A stretch of DNA of 64,000 nt from Euryodendron excelsum (Eukaryota > Streptophyta > Magnoliopsida > Ericales > Pentaphylacaceae), in NCBI GenBank assembly GCA_033060915.1, contig CM065378.1, positions 37,373,501 through 37,437,500 of the forward strand. Reading direction: 5' to 3'. This document shows positions 43,001-55,207 of this stretch, in pieces; positions within the stretch are counted from its first letter, which is position 1; each line of letters begins with the position of its first letter. The notes beneath the pieces were generated by a model. It searched no databases. It had not been told where the DNA came from and saw only the letters and a list, made by a program, of their open reading frames with translations. The position numbers were made by a program, and so were the translations under genes.

Positions 43001-45050
43001 AAGAAAGAATTTTTGACAAAAGCATATTCATTTTTTCTACGTTTTTCTAACCAAAAATTTTTTTTTTTGCCCTCTCTCTCTCTCTCACTCATTTTTATTT
43101 TTATGTTTTCCCTCCACAAATTCCAGATTAAAAAAAGAAAATGCTAATTTTATAGAACTTTTATACAGAATCTTACACTAGAATAAAGTGTCAACGACCG
43201 TTTTATAATTAAAATCAATATGATAGATCTTTTTTTTAAGTAAAATGCTTATTTAGACACGGCATTTTATGTAAAGATTCTAAATAAAATTTCTGTTTAT
43301 ATATCATCATCTTCCTAAGATAAAACCTTAAAAAGATTTGAAAAGTTGAAACCAGAATATTTATAGTGACCTGTCCACACGAAGATGGTTGGCCACAGTA
43401 GACAGCAAAGTCTCAAAAATCATCAATTCAGTGTGAATAGAGCCATTAGTTCACACCACCCTCTCAAAAGGTAAAGCCACAAAGAAGACGCCAAATTTGA
43501 AAAAAAAAAAAAGAAAGAAAAGAAAAGCCATCCTTCCTTTTTTTTGTTTTTTGTCCCTTCTCTCTTCAATAAACATTCCTGCTTCTCTTGCTTTAAATTG
43601 TGAATGACAAAATTATTCTTGGTCTTATGATATTTCGCCCCCGCCATACACATTAATTTTTTTGGCATATAAATATATGAAAGTACCTTAAAATATAAAA
43701 AAAAAAAAAAAAAAGTACAAATGATGTAGCTGGATGTGTGGCATATCTTTTAAAGCATAAAATTCACCAAGATGCTTTTAATCATAATATTATCACTGTC
43801 ACATCATTTAAATGCAAATATTATACAAAAATTATAAAATAACAGCAATTTCCTAATTTTTTTTCCCTTTTTTCTTTTCACCCTCCATTCTTCCTCATTG
43901 TTCTTTAGAGGTTTGATGTGCACCCATATATGTTGTGATATAGCATAGCTACAATTTATAGTGCAGTGCCCAGTGGTGCAATTGTAAGTCGGACACTTGT
44001 CAGTTGAAGAGCATCTTCATAGTAAAAACAAATTAATGCAAAGATCAAGCATCATGACTCATGACATGGGCAAATGGCATCATAGATTCTCTGCATCAAC
44101 AAATAGATGTTACAAAGTCCCCACAAAATATTCTGTCATAGCAAAATAATGCTCAACACAAATGCCATATGAACTAAAATAGTGGCCGCATCAGGTGGCA
44201 TTTTTCACCAAATATTAGCCCACAGTGAGTGAGCACCATGAGGAATATTACTATTATTATTATTATTATGCTCAAGGGAATACATGGATAAAAGGGAGGT
44301 AAAAAAGACAAAACAATAGAGAAACATGTTAAGCATGAGATGTTTCATACACCTCTTGTGGTCAACTATCATTTATAAGACGTTTTTGTTTTAATTTGAA
44401 ACAAAGATTGAACCACCACTTGAGAATCACCTCTAATGCCACTCATAGGCTAATTTTCATAACAAGTCCAAACCACTGCCATTCTTGTCCCTGTAACTTT
44501 AGATCCTTTAGTCTTTAGTAATTGCCACTATTGGCATTTTGGGAAGTCATTAGTTTGTTAAACTACCCACATTAAAAATTTGTCATAATATTTGTAAGCA
44601 AGCCCACCATTAAATGCACCTTTGCCTCACATTATAGGATTTTCTGAAGCATGTTATTTTCTCATTCTTTGAGATGAAGAACATGTTTTAAACAAAACAA
44701 AACACAATAAGCTAAAGAGGTGGTTAGCAACCCGTTTTGGACCCAAAAAAAGGAAGAGAGAAAAATGAAAAGTTATTTTCCTTCTTACCTTTCTTTTATT
44801 TTCTTTTCTATTTCCTCTTGAAAGTTACCATATTATTTTCTTTTAATTTCAAGTGAGAGAAAATTAATTTTTTGGCACTTTTTTTATATTTTCATTGCAA
44901 AAATAAACAGAATGGAAAAAACTAATTTCCTATAGTTACTCTATTTGTTTCCACCAAACAGGTTCAAGAGGTTGGTGGAAAATGTCCGCATGTAAATAGG
45001 GCATTTTCGTCAAGAACAGTTGTAAACAAATGACCAGTTTTGGTCCTTCC
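40054..45050. other. Long intergenic region
   Basis: Five kilobases, AT-rich, with homopolymer runs and a trinucleotide repeat. I see no conserved frame, tRNA or clear transposon. A box-A-like 'cccagtggtgcaattgtaag' near 43,970 could be a SINE fragment but has no convincing box B. The minus frame 43,423-43,668 is low complexity. Confidence 0.5.
41147..41191 (+). repeat. (CCA)n repeat
   Basis: Interrupted CCA/ACC triplets, about fourteen units, in intergenic DNA. No open frame of useful length runs through it. Confidence 0.9.
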
Positions 45051-45817
45051 AGCTTCTCTCTCTTCTGTGCTTGGGGTTTCTCTGAGGGCTAGAGAACAAA
45101 CAAAACCAAGTGGGAAAGAAAGGTATTATGCAGAAGAAGAGAAAGTAATGTGAAAAGCCCATATGCTTTTGGTTTTGGTCGACTCCAGAAAACCCAAGTC
45201 CAGGTTGGGTACCAAAAAGCTAAAACCCCACCTCTCTTTCTCACCTCTAAATTCATTTTTTTTTTCCAGTTACATTAGATCTTTATTACATCTGCAAGTT
45301 CATGCTAAACATATTTTATCATACTTATGAGGTGAACCCTTAACTTCTAGATTTGTGGTTAATGGTGTCCATCATTCCTCACTTATATATCAAATGAAAC
45401 AAAAAGTTATATCTAAATATATATGTATATGTTTGCGGTTGAAAATGTGTCTTGGGTCTGAAAGATGGGAGTCTTTGTTTATTGTGGAAATATTCTTGGG
45501 TTGTTGTAGTTGAGCTGCTTTCTGGGCCACTGTCCCCAAGTATTGATTCTCTCTCCCTCTCTATGTGCATTGAAAGCCTGTTACCTTCTAGGTTGGGTGG
45601 CTCATGGCTTATTTTTGCTGATGTGCTTTGATCTTTGTCGATTCTTTGCTCATGCTTTGTTTTTTTTTTTGGGTCCTTTATTTATCTCTCCTTTTCTTGG
45701 GCGCCTCTCTCTTTCTGATTAACTTTTAGGTAGTGTCAGCCAGTGTATCACTGGCTAAGCTAGGAGTATATGATGCAAAGTCATGGGTAATATTCCATGT
45801 TGACCCTCCAAAGTGTG

Positions 45818-45826
45818 TATAAATAG
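45818..45826 (+). promoter_or_regulatory. TATA-like box upstream of the thioesterase gene
   Basis: TATAAATAG lies 91 bp before the ATG at 45,917. An acceptor-like 'ttcattgcag' follows at 45,849-45,858. The alternative is therefore a 5' UTR intron fed by an upstream exon near 45,050-45,122, where 'aaag|gtatta' could be a donor. Sequence alone does not decide between the two. Confidence 0.35.
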
Positions 45827-45916
45827 AGATCCTCAGTTTTGATTTTATTCATTGCAGGAGCTCTTCTTAATCATTGCCACAAGGGTCTGGATAGTGTAAT
45901 TATTCAGGGTGAAAAG

Positions 45917-48900
45917 ATGAGCTTCAATAGCTCTAGTGGAGGTTCTGGTTAGTCTTTTCCCCCCTTCAGTATCTATTTTATCTGTTTGTATATATGACAT
46001 GCGATTGTGAATGTCTATCAAGTTGCAGTAACTCTTCGGATTCTGTTGAGTTGATTCACCCGTAAGCCTCATAATGTGTATTGAAACTTGTTACTGCAAC
46101 ATTTCAGGTAGTAGAACTTCTAGAAGGACATTTGAGTTTGGAAGGACTCATGTGGTCAGGCCTAAAGGGAAACACCAAGCTACTATAGTTTGGCTACACG
46201 GCCTTGGTGATAAGGGATCAAGGTAGTAATGCTTGTCTGAGTTGGCATTGACCCCTTTGCCATTACCATATATATGGTACCAAACCGAGTTGATGATCTT
46301 AATTTGAGTTTTAGTTGTTGAATTTGGAAATCATAACTAAATTTAAATTTAAGTTTATTTTTGCGACCATGTATACAGTAAGTCAAACATTCATTCTGTG
46401 GCTTAAGTATCGTTTTGTTTTGATATTCTTTGATCTCTGGTTCGGATGGGACTGTGGACTGGGGATTGAGTAGTGCTACCAATCAGCATTATCTTCCTCA
46501 TTGCCTGCTTATGTAAACATTTGCCGAAGATAGCTTTCTTTCCTTTATCTTAAGCATATGTCTATAGTTCTATGAAATGGTTGAACTAGTTTTGTTTCAA
46601 AATACAGAAAAAAAGTGTACAAGAAAATCCCAATAGCTTGTCCTGTTCTTATGGAGTTTGATGTAAAATTAATTTCTTGAACTCTAAGCCTTTCTAGAAG
46701 ATTCTCATTTTTTATTGATTTCATGGGAGAGAGCAATGGCACTGTGAACTAAACAAAACATGATTAGTTGTGATTTTCTCTTATTCCCTTTCTTGATTCT
46801 GATGTGTGTTAGGCAGCCTCGAGTCTGAAAACTGTATTTGCTATGGGTGGAGTCTGGGACCACTTGTGCACCACCCTGGTTGTCCTTTCAACTTATCTAA
46901 CAAAATTAATATAATGTTGTTATAACTAACTCATTTTTCTAAAATATTATAAGGCCAGATCAGATTACCAGAGTTTTAATGTGCTCATACTTAGCATACT
47001 TTATGGCTTCTGCCACTATTGGTAAGTCCTGTTCTCAGCTTCGAGGGTGGTCCAAAGCTTCAGGATTTCAGTAGATGTTTCTTGCATTATAATATATAGG
47101 TCTTCATAATTCATGAGTGCTGATAACAAGGGTTGCAATTGGTTTTTCAATTTTTTTTAGTTAAGCATCTCTTTCCCACTTGGTTGGGCAATTAGAAAAG
47201 GTGGCCAATATAGAAAGTCATGATTTACTCATTCGGTGCTTTGTTTTGCAGCTGGTCCCAGCTCTTGGAAACTCTTCCCCTTCCAAATGTAAGGGATAAG
47301 TATATATTTTAAGTCATTAGCAGCTTCTGTATGTATAACCATGCAATATGCAACACTGGATTCACTTGAGAGTGCTATCATTTTAGTGACTCTGGCATCT
47401 TTCTCTATTAAAACCTTTGATGCAGATCAAGTGGATCTGCCCGACTGCTCCTACTCGACCAGTAGCTATATTTGGTGGATTTCCTTGCACTGCTTGTAAG
47501 AATTTATTGCTTTGAAATCATGTGTTTGTCCTTTTCGTTCAAAACCACCTTAAAATACTAAGGTTGCTGCAAGCTTTAATAGTTATCCAGTCCTTATCAA
47601 ATTGTAGTACTTTGTATTATCTATATTCTATCTCACTATTTCATGTTAAGGTCCTTTTTTTTCCTGGTGTTTGAATATGAATGAAGATAAAGTGCTGACT
47701 TGAATCACATCAGGGTTTGATGCAGGAGATATTTCAGAAGATGCTCCTGATGATTTGGAGGGATTAGATGGTTCAGCAATGCATGTCGCAAATCTCTTGT
47801 CGACAGAGCCCCCTGATGGTAGGTTTTCCCTAGGTAGTTTTCTGAGCGCATGCATACACACACACACACACACATGCACACACGTATACACAATAAAAGA
47901 ACGTAACTTAAGATTGAGTTGTTATATACTCGAAGAGAAACAAAAAGGATGTCAAAACAGTTTTGAACATTTTGGTTAGCTCTCCTGAGTGATTCTGCAA
48001 TCAAGGATGAGAAGTCCAAATCCTTTTATTTCTTTATCCTTCCGACCCTCTTGATTTCTTCCTAATAAACCAACAAATCTGTTAGTTTGTTATGATCCTT
48101 GGGCAATTATGATTCATGATTCATCAGTATTAAGCTATGCTTTGGGTATGGAAAACTTATGGGGCTTCTTGTCCATGGAAATTCCATGGACGTGAAAGTT
48201 TCTACTTTTTTGTCATTTTTCCTTTATTGTTTCAAAGTAATAAAATATTTTGCTGGTGAAGAATTGTACGTTACCAAAATCTATGCAAAACACAATAAAT
48301 TGGCTTGAATTTTGTTGGATGTTGAACATTCCCCATCAAGTAATACACTCCTGTTCGCAAGGTAATATATTAAGCATTGCTCCTAAATTCATTTTTCATG
48401 GATTGATTCATGCTCTGACTACATTTTCTAGTCATAGACAAAAAAAAAAAAAATTGTACAATTTTTAAATTATTTGTTTCATTTATTGGAAAATTGAAAA
48501 ATTCAAATTTTAAGTTGAAATACTTCTGCATTATTTTTCTCTATCTCTTCTTTATTGATTCCTTCTTCTAAGCTTTGTTGTCAAGAGTTCATATTGCCAA
48601 GTAAAATTCACAGTGGTTGCAGTGAAATACTTTAACATGCACCCTTTCAGAAAAAAGTAGTTATTTCCTCTTTTCCCCCTTTTACTTTAATGATGTATTT
48701 TGCTGTTATTCCTGTTTTACATATTCCTACATTCTCCTATTTATTTTTACATATTGTTTCTGAAATATAACTGACCCTATCTGTCAACATTGTTAGTTTT
48801 GGTAGAGATTGTAAAGTTATTACAGTTCTCAGTCAGTCAACATAGTTATTTAGATTAATAACAGAACCAACAGTAACTGGTGATTTCACAACAACCATAG

Positions 48901-49353
48901 GGCTCACTGATATACTTGGGACTTCTGACACAATAATTCTAATATTTTTCTTTTCTTGTTCTAACTCTATTATTGATATTATTCTTATTATTATAAGTGT
49001 TGTACTTTTTTTTACCCTCGCATGCATATAAAGCACTGCTGAGAATTGGTAATTAGCCTTGTGAAGGTTCAAGTATGTAGTATGTCCAAGATGCAGAACA
49101 TGTAATATACATTCCTATCATTGTCAAACAGTAAAACTAGGTATCGGGGGCTTCAGCATGGGTGCTGCAACTGCCCTGTACTCTGCAACATGCCATGTTT
49201 TTCGACAATACGGGGATGGAAGCCCACACCCAGTCAACCTTAGTGCAATTGTTGGTCTCAGCGGCTGGCTTCCATGTTCAAGGTTTGGATTCAAACCTAT
49301 GTGCAATTGTACTCTTACATAATCATCCACCTACATGCTCTTTGTATTAAGCC

Positions 49354-49431
<78 letters not shown>

Positions 49432-52191
49432 GCTTTGGGGTAATAGCACTTTACCGTCTTGTGGTTTGAGCAAAAATCTCATGATCTCCATATAATTTAA
49501 AAGCAAACACATACCCACCTATGGTGTGAACTTTATTGTAAAATAGATTGAAACAGTTAGAATTAACGACAACTCTATCACACAGGTATTTTCATCATTT
49601 CATCTCTACAAAATGGAACATACAAAAGAATATTTTGCTCTTTTATATCAAAATAAAGATTGTCCTTTGCAAGGGCATTTTTCTCATGTCATCAAATTTG
49701 TCACAGTTCCATGCATTTTGCAGGTAAGTCCAAACCATAAGGGATTATGTGTTCACTTTTGAACCATAGAGGGGTCTAAATTTTGCTCAAACTAAAAGGG
49801 GTGAAGTGTAATTACCCCTTTATTTTTATCCTTTCAGTAGTTAAGCCATTTATTCATCTCGGCAGCTATTGCTTATTTGTTTTCTAGGACTCTGAAGAAC
49901 CGGTTGGGAGTGTCGGATGATGCTGCAAGGCGTGCAGCGACCTTGCCCATTTTGCTCTGTCATGGCTTAGGTACTTTTACATTTATATGTCATGTCTTTA
50001 ATATTCATATTAAAAACTTTGATTCGTGTTGGTACTTAACTTGTGTTGTGGCTTGCATATCTATTTCTAGCACTAAAGTCATATAAATGACCTTTGAGGT
50101 GGTTTCATCATCTTTTGGATGCAAAATGTTGTCTTCTTATGTTTTCACCTAAGCACTGGCTGTAACAAGCTTTTGTCTGTCTGATTGACCTAAGCACATA
50201 GCAATTTTGGGTTTATTTGTTGTAAAACTTTTTCAAGGTAGTTAGACTCCACGTGCTTGAGGGTTATTATTATGGCTCCAAAATATTATAAAGATGATTT
50301 CACTGTTCATGTTTTATCTAATCTAACGAAGCAAGATGGTCAATTTGCATAGTATTACATTCAGGTGAGTAGTGTGTGTGCAGACACACATCTCATAGGA
50401 GCTTTCCCTTGGAGTTTTATACATGCTCATCACGGATATTCTCATCCCTTGATTTAATACTCTCAGCATCCTCATAAAGCCATATTGATCTTTGTGTATT
50501 TGAATTGTATGGACCTCTTCTCTAAATTCAAGCCAATCATACAGTGCATTTAATATGACTTAGCCTTCCTTCTAATTGGAAGGCATCAAATAGTTAATAC
50601 TCCGCCTCTTCTCGTAAACCACCCACCCTATGTGAGAGAAAGTTCACCACTACACCATTTCTTGAAGCTCAATTAACCACCCTATATAGGAGAAAACTTA
50701 ACACTTAATTTTTCTTAACTTATATCTCTTTTGCTTTTAGTCCTTGCCTTGTGTGGCTACAAGGGGCGTATATGAGCCAGTAATTCATTAAGTATTCCAA
50801 GTATGGGTGGTCTTTGCGTATGTGCTCATAGCGTGGGAGCCACAGAGCTTTCATAAAGTGTGCTGGGTTCATTTAGATTTTGAGCTTTGAAGGTTACTGG
50901 ATTTTTTTTTGAGTTACCAATGTTTAAAAAAGCCTCCAACCAGTTGAGTTGTGAGAAATATTGAAGGACAGATCACATTTAGAAGGCACCTTAGAGCTTG
51001 TAAGATAATGAGTTCTCTACTGGAGCGAATTGTTAAGCCATAAATCTTATGTCTGCCACCAATCCTGGGGAACATGGCCCTGACCAAAGAGGGGCATTCG
51101 GAACGCCCCTCTTTGGTTAGGCTGTCTCACATAGTAAGTGATTTTGCAATTGCCTCATTGCCAAAACTTGGAAAAACTTTATTTTATGATAGGTGGCTAA
51201 GTTTGCTTGTATGGATCATTACTTCCATGCATACGTCCAGTATGCCTCTTGGGGACTGAGAGTTAATTAAGTTAGACAAGCTTGTCTGTCTTTGTTGGGG
51301 ATAAAATGATTTATTCTTTTAACTAGTAGGGATCCATGCCAAATTACGACTTGTAAGACTAGAATGCCTTATCTGCTGAAAGGAAGATTCGACAGGTTTC
51401 AAAAAGTTTTCAGAATAAGTGTCTCCAGTAGCTTCTTTATGTCTACCACACACACAAAAGGCATGCAAAGCAAAATAATTCTGCACTTATTTTAGTGGAG
51501 CATATAAAAGTAATTGTCAAATTTGGTATTGTATAGAGATATTGGAAATACACTAGTTTTTAAACTATTTGAGCTAGAGGTTTCTATCACTGACATGGTA
51601 GGTAGAAGCATACTTATCAAACAAATAAATATGTATATATGGTGGGTATAATCAATGACCAAACCCTTGAGAATGGACATATGAAATAGTGACACAAATG
51701 ATATGCAACATGTTCTCCAACAAATGCTCGAAAAACTGTTAGTGGTTTGTATCTTTATTTTTCAGATTTTTGTACGTTAAAGATGCCAATTTGCACTCTT
51801 ACTAATTTATGCCCTCTGACTACTATAAAATAAAAAATTATGTTAGTCGGTGACTTGATCAACAGTAACACTATAGAAATTTCTTTAGAAACTTGTAATT
51901 AGGTTGCTTTTCTGTTTCAGGTGACGAAGTAGTGGCGTACAATCACGGAGAGAAATCTGCACAAACCTTAAGCTCAGCTGGATTTCGGAATCTGACATTC
52001 AGATCCTACAATGGGTATTTGATTGTTTTTTGGGTTAAGCAAGGTCCTATATGTTGGCTTGTTCTCAGTAGAAATTTTTTGAACGATTGATTTTACAATG
52101 CAGGCTCGGTCATTACACCATTCCTGAAGAGACTGATGAAGTTTGTAATTGGCTGACTGCGAGGTTGGGGCTCGAGGGGTCACGGTCATAA
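45917..52191 (+). CDS. Acyl-protein thioesterase-like serine hydrolase
   Basis: Alpha/beta-hydrolase of the APT/lysophospholipase family; relatives remove palmitate and other acyl groups from proteins in the cytosol. Coding exons: 45,917-45,947, 46,108-46,222, 47,252-47,288, 47,426-47,495, 47,714-47,818, 49,132-49,282, 49,888-49,970, 51,921-52,014 and 52,104-52,191, giving 257 aa. All borders are GT-AG with matching phases. Motifs in order: TIVWLHGLGDKGSRWSQLLE-like oxyanion region, KWICPTAPTRPVAIFGG, WFDAGDISEDAPDD, the nucleophile GFSMGAAT (GxSxG), then PILLCHGLGDEVV with the catalytic Asp, and GLGHYTIPEE with the catalytic His. The triad is complete. The length matches plant homologues, which carry a short serine-rich N-terminus. 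There is no signal peptide. Introns hold a MULE-like MITE, a long CT run and a strong hairpin. Confidence 0.93.
49358..49426 (+). repeat. (CT)34 microsatellite in thioesterase intron 6
   Basis: Uninterrupted CT for nearly 70 bp, directly before the MULE-like MITE at 49,437. Frames on both strands through it are artefacts. Confidence 0.95.
49437..49818. mobile_element. MITE with long TIRs (MULE-like), thioesterase intron 6
   Basis: The left end GGGGTAATAGCACTTTACC is matched by the reverse complement of the right end (GGGGTAATTACACTTCACC). The inverted similarity continues through 'gtttgagcaaaa' and the 'cacata' block. It is the same family as 33,859-34,798 but only 382 bp. The flanks are T-rich, so no duplication can be asserted. 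Confidence 0.75.
51079..51121. other. Strong hairpin in thioesterase intron 7
   Basis: Arms 51,079-51,095 and 51,105-51,121 (CCTGACCAAAGAGGGGC and GCCCCTCTTTGGTTAGG) pair over 17 bp with a single G-U wobble around a 9-nt loop. The surrounding intron has no other notable structure. Confidence 0.8.
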
Positions 52192-52581
52192 TAAATGGAA
52201 AAAGTCAGCGAGGAAGCCGAGGGTATACATGAGGAAGAAAAAACATAAACACAACCATAGGGAGTAGAAGGGGCAGCTTAGTTTAGATGTTGGCATTGGG
52301 GTATATGGTATACTTGCATTGTTCAATCTTATCATTCCTTTTCAGTCTTGTCTTTCCTAAAATAAAAATTCTCTATGGCTCAGTCACACTTGTTACTAGT
52401 AAAATAATTTTGTTTGTTTGTTTGTTTGGGGATGGGGTTGTCTCTCATAATTGGTATTTTTCTATATTAATTATCTTTTTTTTCCTCCCCTTTGGCTGAT
52501 GGTGTAATTCAGGACATCCTTATCTGCAATATTGCTGAGCTATGAATGTATTTCGAAGTGCATTTCTATAGGAGTAATGTT

Positions 52582-52944
52582 CAAGGATCAAAATTTCGTT
52601 TCGAGAGATCGTTTCGGTTGGCTCAAAAACAGAAACGTTTCGGAAATATTTCGAAAATGTTTCGGAATGTTTCGGAAACATTTTTATTGTGAGAAATATT
52701 AAAATAGTAAAATACAATCTTTTGTATAAAAATTATACACCTTTTATAAAAAATTTAAATTCGGGTTAATACAACTTATTGTTTACACATATAGTATTGT
52801 GTTTTGGTACATTTTTTTATATTTCAGCATGTTTTGATTGTAATAATAGTGTTTCGTTATTCCACTAGTGTTTCGTTTTGGTCCCTTAGGAAACGGAAAC
52901 GTTTCGGCCGTTTCGGTGAAAACAAATGGAAATTTTGTTCCTTG
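52582..52944. mobile_element. hAT-type MITE, intact ends
   Basis: The terminal inverted repeats CAAGGATCAAAATTTC and CAAGGAACAAAATTTC are flanked by a perfect 8-bp duplication GTAATGTT (52,574-52,581 and 52,945-52,952). Eight-bp duplications are characteristic of hAT transposons. The 363-bp body has no frame. It is homologous to the element in the armadillo-gene intron. Confidence 0.9.
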
Positions 52945-52952
52945 GTAATGTT

Positions 52953-53769
52953 ATACAACTTGAAAATTTATACAAAAAATTTATACATTGATGCGATTGA
53001 AAGAGACCTTTTCATGTTATAAAAAATACTCATTATGATGGCTCAAAAAAATACTATTATCACATTATTCTGATCTATAAGAATAGCATTTTCCTTTTCA
53101 AAGTGTTTATTTCATTGCTGTCTTATCCGGTTCCATTTTTTTCCACCCACTTCCCATTATTGTATGTCTCACGCATGGTACACTATGTAGTTTTGTTTTG
53201 TGTGGCCACAAGGAATCAGAGGACCTATTTTTCACATTGAACCCAACTTAGCTTGGAGGCAGCCTGTGGGGTTGGCCCTGAAAGTGAAAAAATGACTTCC
53301 TAATTAGTGCAGTGGAATAGCAATTCATAGGTCACCTGCAGATGAAGGCACAGCAATTACACATTGTGTCTATTGTAGGCTGCAATGAGCTCAGGCTCGG
53401 GATGTCGTGTGTTGTTGAGTTTCGACCAAGCTTGGGGTGTCACAGGCCCCACAGGGTCATAGCTCAGCCCAGTATAATCAGTGTACTAGAGGCACTACTA
53501 ATGCAGGATGAATTTTCTTTCTTCTCAGGCCATTTGGTTCTGGTGAATCAAATTGAGAAGTTTGTATTTTGACTTTTGAGTAACCATGGCATCTTCGACA
53601 TCAATTACCATTTGTTTTAAAAACTTAAAAGGTGCTTCCATACTGGTAAACCAATCTCACTACCTCCTTATTGATGTGGTTAGACCATTTCAGTAATATT
53701 GAAATCCAACATACTGAATATCATGCATTGGAGCTTCATGAATGTGAGATCATTCTGGAGCCATTCATG

Positions 53770-53818
<49 letters not shown>

Positions 53819-55207
53819 CAAGCCCCAAAGGTTGTACTTTCAGCAATGTAAAGCCAAGGTCATGACTAAATCCACAGCCATGGCTGTATCTATATAAACA
53901 ACACCCCCCTCTTTTTGCCATACTCAGTTCATGTGGTATGAAGAGAGAGGGAGAACAAAGAGGAAAAAAAAAATCCGCACATTCATATCGCTTTAGGTTT
54001 CAAAGGCTTGTATACTTATCAAATGAGGAAAAAGAAAGAACATATACACGCACATGCAATCACTTAACAGGCTCTTTGGAATGGGGGAGGGAAGGGAAGG
54101 AAAGAGAAAATGAAAAAAAAATAAAATCCTTCCCTATTTCATTTTGTAAAGAAAATGAATGAAAATTAAAAAGAAAGAAGAGGAAGAAATGGTGATTTAA
54201 AAATTTCCCTCTCTAATTCTGAGTTCACCTAACAAGTTACATAAGAATAAACAAACTGTGAGGTTGTAAAACTTTTGACCATATTTCTAAAACAATTTTT
54301 TTTTCTTTTTGATACAACTCAACTCAACATACCTTAAAGTACCAATTGCTCGAAATCAGCCAGCTAGAACATATTATGATACTTCCGAACAAAACCCAAA
54401 GCACAATTTTACTTAATGATCACATAAATGCATGTGTATCCGACTTACAGTTGATAGTGGGCAAAACAGACTGTTCAAAACAAAACAAGCAGATGAACAC
54501 TTATCCAAACTACAAAATCACTCCAAGGAAAATCCATGAAAAGGTTCATGCTTCTATTTATTCATATGAAGAAATAAACTTCAATTAAATTGTACTCAGG
54601 TCAAGCTTTTTGCATGTTATTACATGCGTTATCACTACAACAAATCTTGAAGAAGACAGAAAACCTCTTCAGACTGTTCGAAAAAAGAAAATTTACTTAT
54701 TTTATACCTGTTCAATAGGTGTGAACTTCAGTTGTCATTCACCATGACAGTGAGGACAGAACCCAATTTGGTGTTGCAAGTACCATCAAAATAAAAAAAA
54801 GTAATTCTAAGAAAAGAAAGAAAGAAAGGAAGAAATAGATCAGGCTACATATGAAGAAATTGTCGCATTATGGAGAGCTTTTCATCTTTCTCAATCCATC
54901 AACCCTTCTGACACATCAGCTTGAGTTTCTAGCAAATATAATAAATAATGAGGATAATGAGTACACCTATATAAATGCAAAGAAGTCCAAAACATGCTAT
55001 CCGGAAATCTTCTAGTGAAATCAGTACGTGCAAGTGGTGCTTTCTGTGCCAGAGGATGCAAAGCCATCCGATATTATAGTGACCTATGAGAGCATGCTGA
55101 AGCAACTGACAAACACACCACTTAGATGAATATGAGAGCTTGCAAACCAAGAGAGAGAGAGAGAGAGAATACATAAACAGAGTATGATTACCCACCTCAA
55201 TTGATTG
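52953..55207. other. Intergenic region between convergent genes
   Basis: About 2.3 kb between the thioesterase (+) and the CXC-protein gene (-). It holds a GA microsatellite (53,773-53,815) and must contain the 3' UTR of the CXC gene. No coding frame with a family motif was found. Confidence 0.5.
53773..53815 (+). repeat. (GA)n microsatellite
   Basis: About 21 GA units. The plus frame 53,671-53,865 and the minus frame 53,736-53,921 run through it and are artefacts. Confidence 0.95.

Noticed and set aside
43960..44010. Second SINE
   Set aside because: Only a box-A-like stretch is visible; there is no convincing box B and no duplications.
49428..49827. Nine-bp target duplication around the thioesterase-intron MITE
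   Set aside because: Both flanks are T-rich and match at only six of nine positions, which could be chance.
54070..54240. MITE beginning 'ctctttggaatggggga'
   Set aside because: The right end does not give an inverted match, so boundaries cannot be supported.
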